From: Bolinopsis microptera
Taxonomy: Eukaryota; Ctenophora; Tentaculata; Lobata; Bolinopsidae
NCBI RefSeq assembly: GCF_026151205.1
Contig: NC_087074.1
Coordinates: 12,629,182-12,693,181 of the forward strand
Length of the DNA: 64,000 nt
Direction: 5' to 3'
Made by a program: the position numbers and the translations under genes. Under the pieces are notes generated by a model, which saw nothing but the letters and a program-made list of their open reading frames with translations, ran no database searches and had not been told where the DNA came from. Below, in pieces: positions 35,740 to 47,154 of the stretch (its first letter is position 1; each line of letters begins with the position of its first letter).

Positions 35740-37149
35740 GGGGGGGGGGGGGGGGGGGGGGGGGGCTCATGTTTTTTGTCCGTTCGGTATCCTATATTTT
35801 CAAAACGGACAAAAAATAGAGCGGACAAAAACGGACAAAAAATAACAAAAATGGAAATAACATTTAGATGCTTCCTCCTCCTCCTCTTCCTCCTCGACCT
35901 CGTCCTCCTCCTCCTCTTCCTCCTCCTGGGTCCTCCTCCTGGGTCCTCCTCCTGGGTCCTCCTCCTGGGTCCTCCTCCTGGGTCCTCCTCCTCCTTCTCC
36001 TCTTCAGTTCTTTACCTCCTCCTCTTCCTCAGTCTTCATCCTCCCTGTCAGTCCTCCTCCTCAGTCAACCTCCTCAGCCATCCTCCTCAGTCCTCCTCAG
36101 TCCTCCTCCTCAGTCCTCCTCCTTTTCATCCTCCTCCTCTTCAGTCCTCAATCCTCCTCCTCAGTCCTCCTCCTCATCGTTCTCCTAAGTCCTCCTCCTC
36201 CTCCTCCTCTTCCTCCTCCTCAGTCCTCCTCCTGGGTCCTCCTCCTGGGTCCTCCTCCTCCTCTTTCTCCTCTTCAGTCCTTTACCTCCTCCTCCTCCTC
36301 AGTCTTCCTCCTCCCTGTCAGTCCTCCTCCTCAGTCAACCTCGTCAGCCATCCTCCTCAGTCCTCCTCCTCAGTCCTCCTCCTCCCCTCCTCCTCCCCCT
36401 CCTCCTCAGTCCTCCTCCTTTTCATCCTCCTCCTCTTCAGTCCTCAGTCCTCCTCCTCAGTCCTCCTCCTCATCGTTCTCCTTAGTCCACCTCCTCAGTC
36501 CTCCTCCTCAGTCCTCCCCCAGTCCCCCTCCTCCTCCTCCTATTCAGTCCTCCTCCTCCTCATCAGTTCTCCTCAGTCCTCCTCCTTCTCAGTCCTCCTC
36601 AGTCCTCCTCCTCAATCATCCTCATCAGTCCTCCTCCTCCTCCTCCTGGGTCCTCCCCCTGGGTAGTCCTGATCCTCCTCAGTCTTCTTCCTCCTCCCCT
36701 CCTCAGTCCTCCTCCTACTTTTACTCCTCAGTCCTCCTCCTCCTCAGTCCTCCTCCTCCTCCTCATTACTCCTCCTCCCCCTCCTCCTCAATCCTCCTCC
36801 TTTTTATCCTCCTCCTCTTCAGTCCTCAGTCCTCCTCCTCAGTCCTCCTCCTCATCGTTCTCCTTAGTCCTCCTCCTCAGTCCTCCCCCAGTCCTCCCCC
36901 AGTCCCCCTCCTCCTCCTATTCAGTCCTCCTATTCAGTCCTCCTCCTCAGTCCTCCTCCTTCTCAGTCCTCCTCAGTCCTCCTCCTCAGTCCTCCTCCTC
37001 ATCAGTCCTCCTCCTCATCAATCCTCTTCACCAGTCCTCCTGTTTTTTGTCCGTTCGGTATCCTATATTTTCAAAACGGACAAAAAATAGAGCGGACAAA
37101 AACGGACAAAAAATAACAAAAATGGAAATAACATTTAGATGCTTCCTCC

Positions 37150-37184
<35 letters not shown>

Positions 37185-40100
37185 AGTCCTCCTCCTGGGT
37201 CCTCCTCCTGGGTCGTCCTCCTGGGTCCTCCTCCTCCTTCTCCTCTTCAGTCCTTCTCCTTCCTCTCCTCTTCAGTCTTCCTCCTCCCTGTCAGTCCTCC
37301 TCCTCAGTCAACCTCCTCAGCCATCCTCCTCAGTCCTCCTCCTCAGTCCTCCTCCTCCCTTCCTCCTCCTCCTCCCCCTCCTCCTCAGTCCTCCTCCTTT
37401 TCATCCTCCTCCTCTTCAGTCCTCAATCCTCCTCAGTCCTCCTCCTCATCGTTCTCCTAAGTCCTCCTCCTCCTCCTCCTCTTCCTCCTCCTCAGTCCTC
37501 CTCCTGGGTCCTCCTCCTGGGTCCTCCTCCTCCTCTTTCTCCTCTTCAGTCCTTTACCTCCTCCTCCTCCTCAGTCTTCCTCCTCCCTGTCAGTCCTCCT
37601 CCTCAGTCAACCTCCTCAGCCATCCTCCTCAGTCCTCCTCCTCAGTCCCCCTCCTCCCCTCCTCCTCCTCCCCCTCCTCCTCAGTCCTCCTCCTTTTCAT
37701 CCTCCTCCTCTTCAATCCTCAGTCCTCCTCCTCAGTCCTCCTCCTCATCGTTCTCCTTAGTCCTCCTCCTCAGTCCTCCTCCTCAGTCCTCCCCCAGTCC
37801 CCCTCCTCCTCCTCCTATTCAGTCCTCCTCCTCCTCATCAGTTCTCCTCAGTCCTCCTCCTTCTCAGTCCTCCTCAGTCCTCCTCCTCAGTCCTCTTCCT
37901 CAATCATCCTCCTCAGTCCTCCTCCTCCTCCTCCTGGGTCCTCAGCTCCTCCTGGGTAGTCCTGATCGTCATCAGTCATCAGTCTTCTTCCTCCTCCCCT
38001 CCTCAGTCCTCCTTCTACTTTTACTCCTCAGTCCTCCTCTTCCTCAGTCCTCCTCCTCCTCCTCATTCCTCCTCCTCCCCCTCCATCTCAATCTTCCTCC
38101 TTTTCATCCTCCTCCTCTTCAGTCCTCAGTCCTCCTCCTCAGTCCTCCTCCTCATCGTTCTCCTTAGTCCTCCTCCTCAGTCCTCCCCCAGTCCCCCTCC
38201 TCCTCCTATTCAGTCCTCCTCCTCCTCCTCAGTTCTCCTCAGTCCTCCTCCTTCTCAGTCCTCCTCAGTCCTCCTCCTCAGTCCTCCTCCTCATCAGTCC
38301 TCCTCCTCATCAATCCTCTTCACCAGTCTTCCTTCTCCTTCTCCTCCTCTTTCTCCTTAGTCCTCCTCATCCTCCTCATCCACCTCCTTCCCCTCCTCAT
38401 CATTCCTCATCATCGTTCTCCTTAGTCCTCCTCCTCAGTCCTCCTCCTCAGTCCTCCCCCAGTCCCCTCCTCCTCCTATTCAGTCCTCCTCCTCTTCAGT
38501 TCTCCTCAGTCCTCCTCCTTTTCATCCTCCTCCTCTTCAGTCATCAATCCTCCTCCTCAGTCCTCCTCCTCAGTCCTCCTTCTCATCAGTCCTCCTCCTC
38601 CTCATCAATCCTCTTCACCAATCCTCCTTCTCCTTCTCCTCCTCCTCCTCCTTAGTCCTCGTCATCCTCCTCATCCACCTCCTTCCCCTCTTCATCATTC
38701 CTCATCAGTCGTCCTCCTCAGCCTCCCCTCCTCCTCAGTCCTCCTCTTCAGTCCTCCTCCTCAGTCCTCATCCTCCTTCTCCTCAGTCCTCCTCAGTTTT
38801 ACTCCTCCTCCTCCTCCCTCTCAGTCATCCTCCTCAGCCATCCCCCTCAGTCCTCCTCAGTCCTCCTCCTCCTCAGTCCTCATCCTCCTCCTCAGTCCTC
38901 CTCAGTCCCCCTCCTTAGTCCTCCCCCAGTCCCCCTCCTCCTCCTCATATTTAGTCCTCCTCCTCCTCAGTTCTCCTCAGTCCTCCTACTCAGTCCTCCT
39001 CTTCCTCAGTCCTCCTCCTCCTCAGTCATCCTCCTCAGTCCTCCTCCTGGGTCCTCCTCCTGGGTCATCCAGATCCTCCTCCCCTCCTCAGTCCTTCAGT
39101 CATCTCCTCCTCTTCAGTCCTCCTCCTCCTCCTCCTCATCAATCCTCTTCACCAGTCCTCCTTCTCCTCCTCCTTCTCCTTAGTCCTCCTCATCCTCCTC
39201 ATCCACCTCCTTCCCCTCCTCATCATTCCTCATCAGTCATCCTCCTCAGTCCTCCTCCGCCTCCCCTCCTCCTCCTCAGTCCCCCTCTTCAGTCCTACTC
39301 CTCAGTTCTCCTCAGTCCTCATCCTCCTTTTCCTCAGTCCTCCTCAGTTTTACTCCTCCTCCTCCCTCTCAGTCATCCTCCTCAGCCATCCTCCTCAGTC
39401 CTCCTCCTCCTCAGTCCTCATCCTCCTCCTCAGCCCTCCTCATATTTCTCCTTAGTCCTCCTCCTCCTCAGTCCTCCTTACTCCTTAGTCCCCCCTCCTC
39501 AGTCATCCCCCAGTCCCCTTCCTCCTCTTCCTATTCAGTCCTCCTCCTCCTCAGTTCTCCTCAGTCCTCCTCCTTCTCAGTCCTCCTCCTCCTCCTCAGT
39601 CCTCCTCCTCCTCCTCAGTACTCCTCCTCCTCCTCCTGGGTCCTCTTCCTGGGTCATCTTGATCCTCCTCTGTCCTCTTCCTCCTCCCCTCCTCAGTCAT
39701 CCTCCTACTCCTACTCCTCAGTCCTCCTCCTCCTCAGTCCTCCTCCTCCTCCTCCTTATCAGTCCTCCTCCTCCTCATCAATCCCCTTCACCAGTCCTCT
39801 TTCTCCTCCTCCTTAGTCCTCCTCATCCTCCTCATCCACCTCCTTCCCCTCCTCACCAGTCATCAGTCATCCTCCTCAATCCTCCTCCGCCTCCCCTCCT
39901 CTTCCTCAGTCCCCCTCTTCAGTCCTCCTCCTCAGTTCTCCTCCTCCTTCTCCTCAGTCCTCCTGAGTTTTACTCCTCCTCCTCCTCCTCCTCCCTCTCA
40001 GTCATCCTCCTCAGCCATCCTCCTCAGTCCTCCTCCTCCTCCTCAGTCCTCATCCTCCTCCTCAGTCATCCTCCTCAGTCCTCCTCCTCCTCCTATATCC

Positions 40101-40855
40101 TCCTCCTGGGTCATCCTGATCCTCCTCCTCCTCATCAATTCTTTTCACCAGTCCTCTTTCTTCTCCTCCTTCTCCTTAGTCCTCCTCATCCTCCTCATCC
40201 ACCTCCTTCTCCTCATCATTCCTCATCAGTCATCCTCCTCAGTCCTCCTACGCCTCCCCTCCTCCTCCTCAGTCTCCCTCTTCAGTCCTCTTCCTCAGTC
40301 CTCCTCCTCCTTCTCCTCAGTCCTCCTCAGTTTTACTCCTCCTCCTCCTCCCTGTCCTCCTCAGTTCTCCTCAGTCCTCCTCCTCTTCCTCTTCCTCCTC
40401 AGTCCTCCTCCTCATCTTTCTCCTCATTCCTCCTCCTCATCTTTCTCCTCAGTCCTCCTCCTCCTCCTCAGTCCTTCTCATCTTCCACCTCCTCCTCAGT
40501 CCTCCTCCTCAGTCCTCCCCCAGCCACCCTCATCCTCATCCTCAGTCCTCCTCCTCCTGCGCCTCCTCCTGGGTCCTCCTTCTCCTCCTCAGTCCTTCTC
40601 CTCCTCCTCCTCTGTCCTCCTCCTCATCGGTCCTGCTCCTCAGTTATCCTCCTCCTGGGTCTTCCTCCTCCTCCTTAGTCCTTCTCCTCCTCCTCCTCCT
40701 CCTCAGTCCTCCTCCTTCTCCTCACCAGTCCTCCTCAGTCCTCCTTCTCCTCCTCCTCAGTTCTCTTCATCCACCTCCTTCTCCTCCTCATCAGTCCTCC
40801 TCAGTCCTCTTCCTCCTCCTCAGTCCTCCTCCTCAGTCCTCCTCCTCCTCCTCTT
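35740..40855. repeat. 5 kb polypyrimidine (CCT-rich) tract with an internal 1,271-bp duplication
   Basis: After a G run (35741-35765), an almost pure C/T strand built on TCCTCCTCAG, CCTCCTCCT and CCTGGGTCCT words runs for about 5 kb. A distinctive non-repetitive word (GTTTTTTGTCCGTTCGG, with its inverted match AACGGACAAAAAA about 30 bp on) occurs at 35771 and 37042, marking a 1,271-bp tandem duplication. Triplet-based repetition keeps frames open, so Ser/Pro/Leu ORFs of up to 342 aa appear; they are not genes. Such mirror-like polypyrimidine DNA can form triplex (H-DNA). Confidence 0.92.
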
Positions 40856-41251
40856 TTCTTAATTATGATCATCTTTTGTAATCAGTTCAATGATAATACA
40901 TCTTAGTAAACTTCCGGTTTTGAAAATCGAGTGGCAATACTTGCAATCGATATCTCCTTTCAAGATGAACTTCGAAAGGTCCGCTAGTGCAACTACTCAA
41001 CTACTCAACTACTCTGTAGGAATATTTCTATTCAGGGATCCAATATAAATGTGGCTTTTACCAAATGAGCAACTAATGTTTTCCTGTCGAAGTATGGAAA
41101 CTTCTATCTATGCTATTTACGAAAACTAAAGTGCAAAATTTGGTTATTAACAAAACCATTTAGTATTGTTAAAAGCCGATCGAGTTTCGTATTTATGCTT
41201 TGATTTAAGTAAAATTTGTGACATTTAAAAAAAAGTACTTTATTTTATCGG

Positions 41252-41415
41252 CGGGATTACGTAGAATTTGGCGGGATTACGCGGAATTACGCGGGATTAC
41301 GCGGGATTACGCGGGATTTGGCGGGATTACGCGGGATTACGCGGGATTTGGCGGGATTAGCGGGATTTGGCGGGATTACGCAGGATTTGGCGGGATTAGC
41401 GGGATTGGCGGGGTT
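41252..41415. repeat. GCGGGATTAC minisatellite, right arm of element C
   Basis: About fourteen copies of GCGGGATTAC with GCGGGATTTG and GGCGGGATTA variants, in the same orientation as the left array. It ends directly in the right terminal inverted repeat of element C. Confidence 0.9.
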
Positions 41416-41439
41416 AGGTGTTGCACCCCGCCTCTAGAA

Positions 41440-42478
41440 GGGTGAGTCTGGAAACCAGAAAGGTGGGTCTACAATCTGGAATAGTGGGTCTGGCAACCAG
41501 AATTGCGGGTCTGCATTCTAGAATAGTGGATCTTCACTCTAGAAGAGTGGGCCTGGCAACCAGAATGGTAAGTCCACACTCTGTGAACCAGATTTGGGGG
41601 TCTATAAACTAGAATAAAGGAGATATGGCTACCAGAATTGTGGGTTTGGACAACCCGAATGGTGGGTCTTCACTCTAGAATAATAGGTCTGGTGGGTCTA
41701 CACTTTAAAAGAGTGGGTCTGGCAACTAGATTGGTGTGTCTGCAATCTATAAGAGTGGGTCTGGCAACCAGAATAGTGGGTCTGCAATCAAGGGAATCAA
41801 GATGAGTGAGTCTGGCTATCAGAATGGTGGGTCTGCACCTTAGGGTTGTGGGTCTGGAGACAAGAATGATGGGTCAGAATTCTTGAATAGTGGGTCTTCA
41901 CTCTAGCTGAGAGTGGGTCTGGCAACAAGAATGGTGGGTAAGAATTCTAGAATAGTGGGTCTTCACTCTAGAAGAGTGGGTCTGGCAACCAGAATGGTAA
42001 GTCTACACTCTGTCAAGTGTCAACCAGAATTGGGGGTCTAAACTAGATTATAGGATATATGGCAACCAGAATTGTGCGTCTGGAGTCTAGAGTCTAGAAT
42101 AGTGGGTCCGGCAACCCGAAAGGTGGGTCTTCACTCAAAAATAGTGGGTCTGGCAATCGGAATGGTGCGTCTACACTCTAGAAGAGTGGGGCTGGCAACC
42201 AGAATGGTAGGTCTTCGCCTTAGAAGAGTGGGTCTGGCAACCAGAATGGTGGGTCTGCATTTTAGAATAGTGGGTCTTGACTCTATACCTACTAGAAGAG
42301 TGGGTCTCCTCTCTAGAAGAGTGAATCTGGCAACCAGAATGGTAATCCTTCACTCTGTCAACCAGAATTGGGGGTCTATGAACTAGAATATAGGAGATAT
42401 GACAACCAGAATTGTGGGTCTGGCAACCAAGATGTTGAGTCTGCACTCTAATAGAGTGGGTCTGGCAACTAGAATGCA
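41440..42478. repeat. 'agtgggtctg' satellite array, right part
   Basis: A continuation of the array interrupted by element C: 'agtgggtctggcaaccagaat' and 'cttcactctagaa' blocks. It is more diverged than the left part and has a recurring TTGGGGGTCTA variant near 41594, 42027 and 42370. Confidence 0.88.
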
Positions 42479-44200
42479 GACACGTAGCCAAGGGGAAGAC
42501 CCCCGGAAAAAAAATTGAACCCCAAAAAAAATAAGCCCTCTAGTCGCCTGGTAAGTGGGCTGTGTTTATGACTGTTTGATTAAACGACACGACAGGCAAT
42601 CGACTTTAGCATTTCGTAAATTATTCCCAAATCCCACTATACAATATAATGTACTTATTCAATTCAATGTGACAAGTACTGAGTTCCCCCTTAGCCCCCA
42701 ACTTTGTATTATTGTGATGTCTGAAATTACAAATTTCTAATGCCAAATGTCGTCTGAAACACCCTATTTCTCAAAAATTTTCCGGGGGCTGCACCCCCAA
42801 CTTTGTATTATCGCCGTCCTACAAATTTCTTTAATGCCTAATGTCGTCTAAAACAAATAATTTCTAAAAATTTTCTTGGGGGCTGCGCCCCCCCCCCAGT
42901 CCCCCAACTTTATATTATTGTGATGTCTGATTATTACTGCGCCCCCCCCATCCCACCAACCTTGTATTATTGTAATGTATGATTATTGCTGTCCTACAAA
43001 TTATTGCTGTTATGTCCCACAAATGTCGTCCAAAACACATAATTTCTCAAAAATTTTCTGATTGGCTGCGCCCCCCCCCCCCCCTCCCTAGCCAACCAAC
43101 TTTATATTATTGTGATGTCTGATTATTACTGCCCTACTAATTTCTTTAATGCCTAATGTCGTCTGAATCACCCTATTTCTCAAAATTTTTCCGGGGGTGC
43201 GGTGCGCCCCCGGCCCCCTAGCCTCCCAACTTTGTATTAATGTGATGTCTGATTATTACTGTCCTACAAATTTCTTTAATGCCTAATGTCGTCTAAAACA
43301 AATAATTTCTAAAAATTTTCTTGGGGGCTGCGCCCCCCCCAGTCCCCCAACTTTATATTATTGTGATGTCTGATTATTACTGCGCCCCCCCCATCCCACC
43401 AACCTTGTATTATTGTAATGTATGATTATTGCTGTCCTACAAATTATTGCTGTTATGTCCCACAAATGTCGTCCAAAACACATAATTTCTCAAAAATTTT
43501 CTGATTGGCTGCGCCCCCCCCCCCCCCCCCCCTCCCTAGCCAACCAACTTTATATTATTGTGATGTCTGATTATTACTGCCCTACTAATTTCTTTAATGC
43601 CTAATGTCGTCTGAATCACCCTATTTCTCAAAATTTTTCCGGGGGTGCGGTGCGCCCCCGGCCCCCTAGCCTCCCAACTTTGTATTAATGTGATGTCTGA
43701 TTATTACTGTCCTACAAATTTCTTTAATGCCAAATGTCGTCTAAAACACATTATTTCTCAAAAATTTTCTGGGGGGCTGCGCCCCCCCGGCCCCCAACTT
43801 TATATTATTGTGATGTCTGATTATTACTTTCCCCAAATTTCTTTAATGCCAAATGCCGTTTTAATCACCCTATTTCTCAAAAATTTTCCTGGGGGTTCGC
43901 TCCCCTTGCCCACCAACTTTATATTAATCTGATGTATGATTATTGCTGTCCTACAAATTTCTTTAATGCCAAATGTCGTCTGAATCACCCTATTTCTCAA
44001 AAATTTTCCGAAGGCCAGGGCTGCGCCTCCCTAGCCCCCCAACTCTGTATTAATGTGATGTCTGATTATTACTGTCCTACAAATTTCTTTAATGCCAAAT
44101 GTCGTCTAAAACACATAATTTCTCAAAAATTTTCTGGGGGGCTGCGCCTTCCCCCCTCCCTAGCCAACCAAACGAGCTTCGCCCCAGCTACGTGTCGTGT
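42479..44200. repeat. About 150-bp GC-capped satellite with 445-bp higher-order repeat
   Basis: Units carry TATTATTGTGATGTCTGATT, TGTCCTACAAATTTCTTTAA, TGCCAAATGTCGTCTAAAAC, TTTCTCAAAAATTTTC and GGGGGCTGCGCCCCCC. About ten units are present. A block recurs almost unchanged 445 bp apart (about 42844 and 43289). Element A holds two units on the opposite strand. Confidence 0.88.
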
Positions 44201-44420
44201 CGGGCTACGTGCCCAGAATCGAAAAAACTTAATCTTTAAATGAATAACGGAACCTTCTTTATGAAGTCACGAGATGATAATATAATTGGGAGGCAAAGTG
44301 GGTATCGGGCTTGGGGCTCATAATGCGCAAAATTTGGCCGCTGTCGAGTGGGTCTGCCTAAAATTCACAGATCTAGCTATGGGTCTGAGACATTTGTAAA
44401 AAAAAAACCTTATGCCAGGC

Positions 44421-45627
44421 AACAACACTTTTACCTCAGAACGAAATATGACTATCTTCGAGCACTTTTACAATGCTATCGCTACCGCGCAATTTCACTG
44501 TCATTTACAAGATAAAAATATCACCGCGCATTCTTCAGACCCTGTGTCGCTGTTCTAAATTTATGTCAAGAGATAAGAGTTATTTAGAAATTCTTAATAG
44601 AACTATTTAAATTTGCTAATAGCGTAATCATATTTTATACATTATTCGTATTTCATACATTGTGTGCATATATTTATATTTGATTGTAATTAAAGATTTT
44701 AAGGCGTTAGTGCCGAGTAATGCCTCTGGGTAGTGCTCCTCAATCAATCATTATGTTATATTATGTTGATAACTGTTTTGATTTGTTTTCATTTGTTCTT
44801 TTGTTCTATCTTTGCATTAGTAATATAATTTTGGTGTTCAGTAATGTTTTAAAATGTTTCGTAAAGTTTGTTTTTGTAACTATATTTATTCAGGACGTTA
44901 CAGAAGGAATTGATTTAATGTAGTAGGAGGAGTCTTAACTCTCCTCACGTCCGAAAATGGCGTTTCTCTTGTATCAAATATGTATATTAATCCTAATTTA
45001 CATCAAATTTTCCCAATTTTTCACCTTCGGAAGACAGGATACAGAATCAATTAGCTTTCTCAAGACATTTTATTACCAATCTGGTTATACCCTGCATGTT
45101 CCTATAAAATCTTAGAAGCCACCCAGTGTGGAGTGGCTCGATTATTTACAGTTCCGAATTCCTGTAATTTAAATCTTACTATGGAAGGATGATAAATCTA
45201 GTCTACAATTTTGGAATATGTTTAGAAAATTTCCTTTTTACCCCAGAAAAATTGATTCAAATTTCCTCTTTGGCACCAAAACTTTCCTCCGAAATCCTAA
45301 ATTTCCTCCCAGATTATCTGGCGATCTGCAATCTTTTTGGATGTGGGGACACTGGTCACTGGTCACTGGTCACTTGTCACTTGTCACTCGTCACTCGTCA
45401 CTGATCCTCTACACTATCTAGTGCTTCTGTCTCAGTTTATAATACACTTCCTGACCTTGTCAGTCGTCTGTTGGTGAACTGTTGTTTAGAGTTTTTAGTT
45501 TGTGAGACCTAACTTTTGTATTTTAGCTGGTTCCGTTAACCTACTAAAATAACTATATGTTATATTTACTAACCCAGCTAACTCCACGTTATTTAACAGT
45601 AAGCAATGTTAAACATAGTATAACAAG
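44421..45627. other. Upstream region of GSKIP
   Basis: AT-rich. It contains a 'ggtcact/tgtcact/cgtcact' heptamer-like array at about 45346-45402, and immediately after it the 63-bp duplicate (45414-45476) also found at 26082-26144. No exon was recognised before the ATG at 45628, though a 5' non-coding leader is likely here. Confidence 0.5.
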
Positions 45628-47154
45628 ATGGGGAGTCCTCCAAAGACTTTACAAGAGATAGCAGAGGATATTAAGCGGGATATAGGCAACAAGGTTAGTC
45701 AGGGAGACTTTATCAAGCTTCTTACTTTATTAAAGTAAACCATCTTAATATGTTTTAGGGTTTATACTAAAAGTTTAGCACAGTTTGCCTCCTCCTGGCA
45801 GACTTGCTCAAAACCGTTTTAGAGTGGTTTCGTGTATGTGTTTGGTATGACGTAATGATTACAGTAGTTGATATGATGATTAACCAATAAAATTAGATCG
45901 TCAGGTAACTTTTTAGGGTTTTTATTAAAATAATGGCGCAGTTTGCGCCTTTCCCCCATTTGTGGCCCCTTGTATTGCCCCCATCTATATCTGACATAAT
46001 TACTTGCTCCATCCCCGATAGTTGATTCCAATCATAGTTTTTAATAGCTTAAGGCCACAGGGGGGGGGGGTTACCTGTAATTCTATTGTAAATGCAAACT
46101 TTAGATAAGGTTTTGGCAGAAATCTATCTTCTTTTACACTTTACAGTTTACATCATGGGACCTTGTAACTTGGCAAAAGTGTTTGTCAAGGTCTTGTCCA
46201 ACAGATATATGAGGCGATTTTTGATATTTTGCTCCTTAGCTGAGATATGAGGTTAACATTGAGTGCACTTTACGGCATTTTCGACAATTTTCGACAGTTA
46301 ACCTCATAAAAAGAGTTAGAAGCAAAATTTTAAAAATCGCCTCATGTTTCCTGACTGATACTATCTCAGGAACATGTGTTCCAAATTTGAGCTGCAACGG
46401 ATGAAAGCTCTAGGAGGAGATAGATTTTAAGGTGTTTAAAAAAAGTTAGAGTAAGGTAGAATAATACCGGTTATAGCTCGAAAATAAGCATCCTCCGTGA
46501 AAAGGTCTACAATCACGATGAGCAGATTTCGGCGGTATAATTTTACTTTGGTTGTACGCGCAAATATTCAAATCACGTAGCGCGCGGGTCATGTTTAGCT
46601 TACAGAAATGGCGGAAAAGTCTGACCGGCCCAGCAGCATGGTCCGGTTAGCTGTCTACTAGCTACCCCACGTACGTACAAAAAATTGTAATACATTTTTG
46701 CAAGGGCCCCAGGGGCCAGGAATATATTATAAACTCTTTATCTCTTCAGGTTAAATACGTCGCTCTCCGTTCAGCCGACACCGAGTTTCCCGACGTGCCT
46801 CTAGTTAATCTGACAACTTTAGAAGAGCGCGAGCTTTGCGTTGCCATCACAACCTGTGGTCTCTGTATTATTGGTCACTCCCACGACTCACTCGACGGTT
46901 TAGCTCATGTGACGAGAGACTATATAAGAGATATAGCTGACTCATCTCGGCCACGCAATCACGTGAAGCTATCTCAGCAGGTTTCCATCGCCTCAGCGGT
47001 CTATGACGAAGACATTGTGCAGTATTATGAAACTATTTATTCGCTGTTGGACGATGTAAGCCCTATGTACAGAGAGGCGTTTTGTTCAGAGCTCAGTGAC
47101 AAGTTGTTGCTGTTGCAGCGGAGTCAGGAACAAAACATGAACACGAGAGCTTGA
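45628..47154 (+). CDS. GSKIP: GSK3-interacting protein (GSKIP-domain)
   Basis: Two coding exons, 45628-45693 and 46750-47154, giving 156 aa. The first encodes MGSPPKTLQEIAEDIKRD plus four residues and joins in phase 0 to VKYVALRSAD. The C-terminal block YYETIYSLLDDVSPMYREAF followed by LLLLQR (from about residue 114) matches the GSK3-binding helix of GSKIP (ETVYSLLDTLSPAYREAF in human). RSADTEF, ERELCVAIT and GLCIIGHSHDSLDG align with the rest of the domain. About 35 extra residues (near HVTRDYIRDIADSSRP) sit in the loop before the helix. In vertebrates GSKIP binds GSK3-beta and anchors PKA; the short N-terminal amphipathic stretch here may or may not bind PKA. Confidence 0.85.

Larger units (their letters stand above)
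35050..41433. mobile_element. Element C: 6.4 kb inverted-repeat element nested in B
   Basis: The left end reads AGGCGGGGTGCAGCAC, then (T/C)CCGCCAAT after a short gap. The right end is the inverse of AGGCGGGGTGCAACAC with the same second word. The 6-bp direct repeat CTAGAA flanks both sides (35044-35049 and 41434-41439). Removing the insert leaves a typical 'ctagaag(a/g)gtg' satellite unit, so it inserted into the array of element B. Inside are GCGGGATTAC arrays near both ends, unique AT-rich arms, a G run and a polypyrimidine tract. No protein-coding capacity was seen. Superfamily not assigned. Confidence 0.75.
32537..44412. mobile_element. Element B: 11.9 kb TIR element made of satellite DNA
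   Basis: The left end reads TAAGG, ten T, ACA; the right end is the exact inverse over 18 bp. The flanks are perfect 8-bp direct repeats, TGCCAGGC at 32529-32536 and 44413-44420. Order inside: short left arm, 'agtgggtct' array (interrupted by nested element C), more of the same array, a roughly 150-bp GC-rich array, right arm. The satellites and their order match element A read on the other strand. No transposase or other protein family was recognised. An 8-bp duplication fits hAT, but TAAGG ends are not proof of that superfamily. The long ORFs within it are products of repeats lacking stops. Confidence 0.85.

Noticed and set aside
35776-40678. Long Ser/Pro/Leu-rich ORFs (up to 342 aa) in the CCT tract
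   Set aside because: They follow from triplet-like CCT repetition that rarely makes stops. Several frames are open at once, and no splice or start context exists.
45346-45402. 'ggtcact' array as a regulatory site cluster
   Set aside because: It is a short tandem heptamer-like repeat; nothing ties it to a known factor.
46608-46658. Alternative GSKIP first exon beginning ATGGCGGAAAAG
   Set aside because: It has a good start context and lies in a locally GC-rich patch, but the frame stops after 17 codons and no donor gives the needed phase 0 to 46750. It may be 5' UTR of an alternative transcript.
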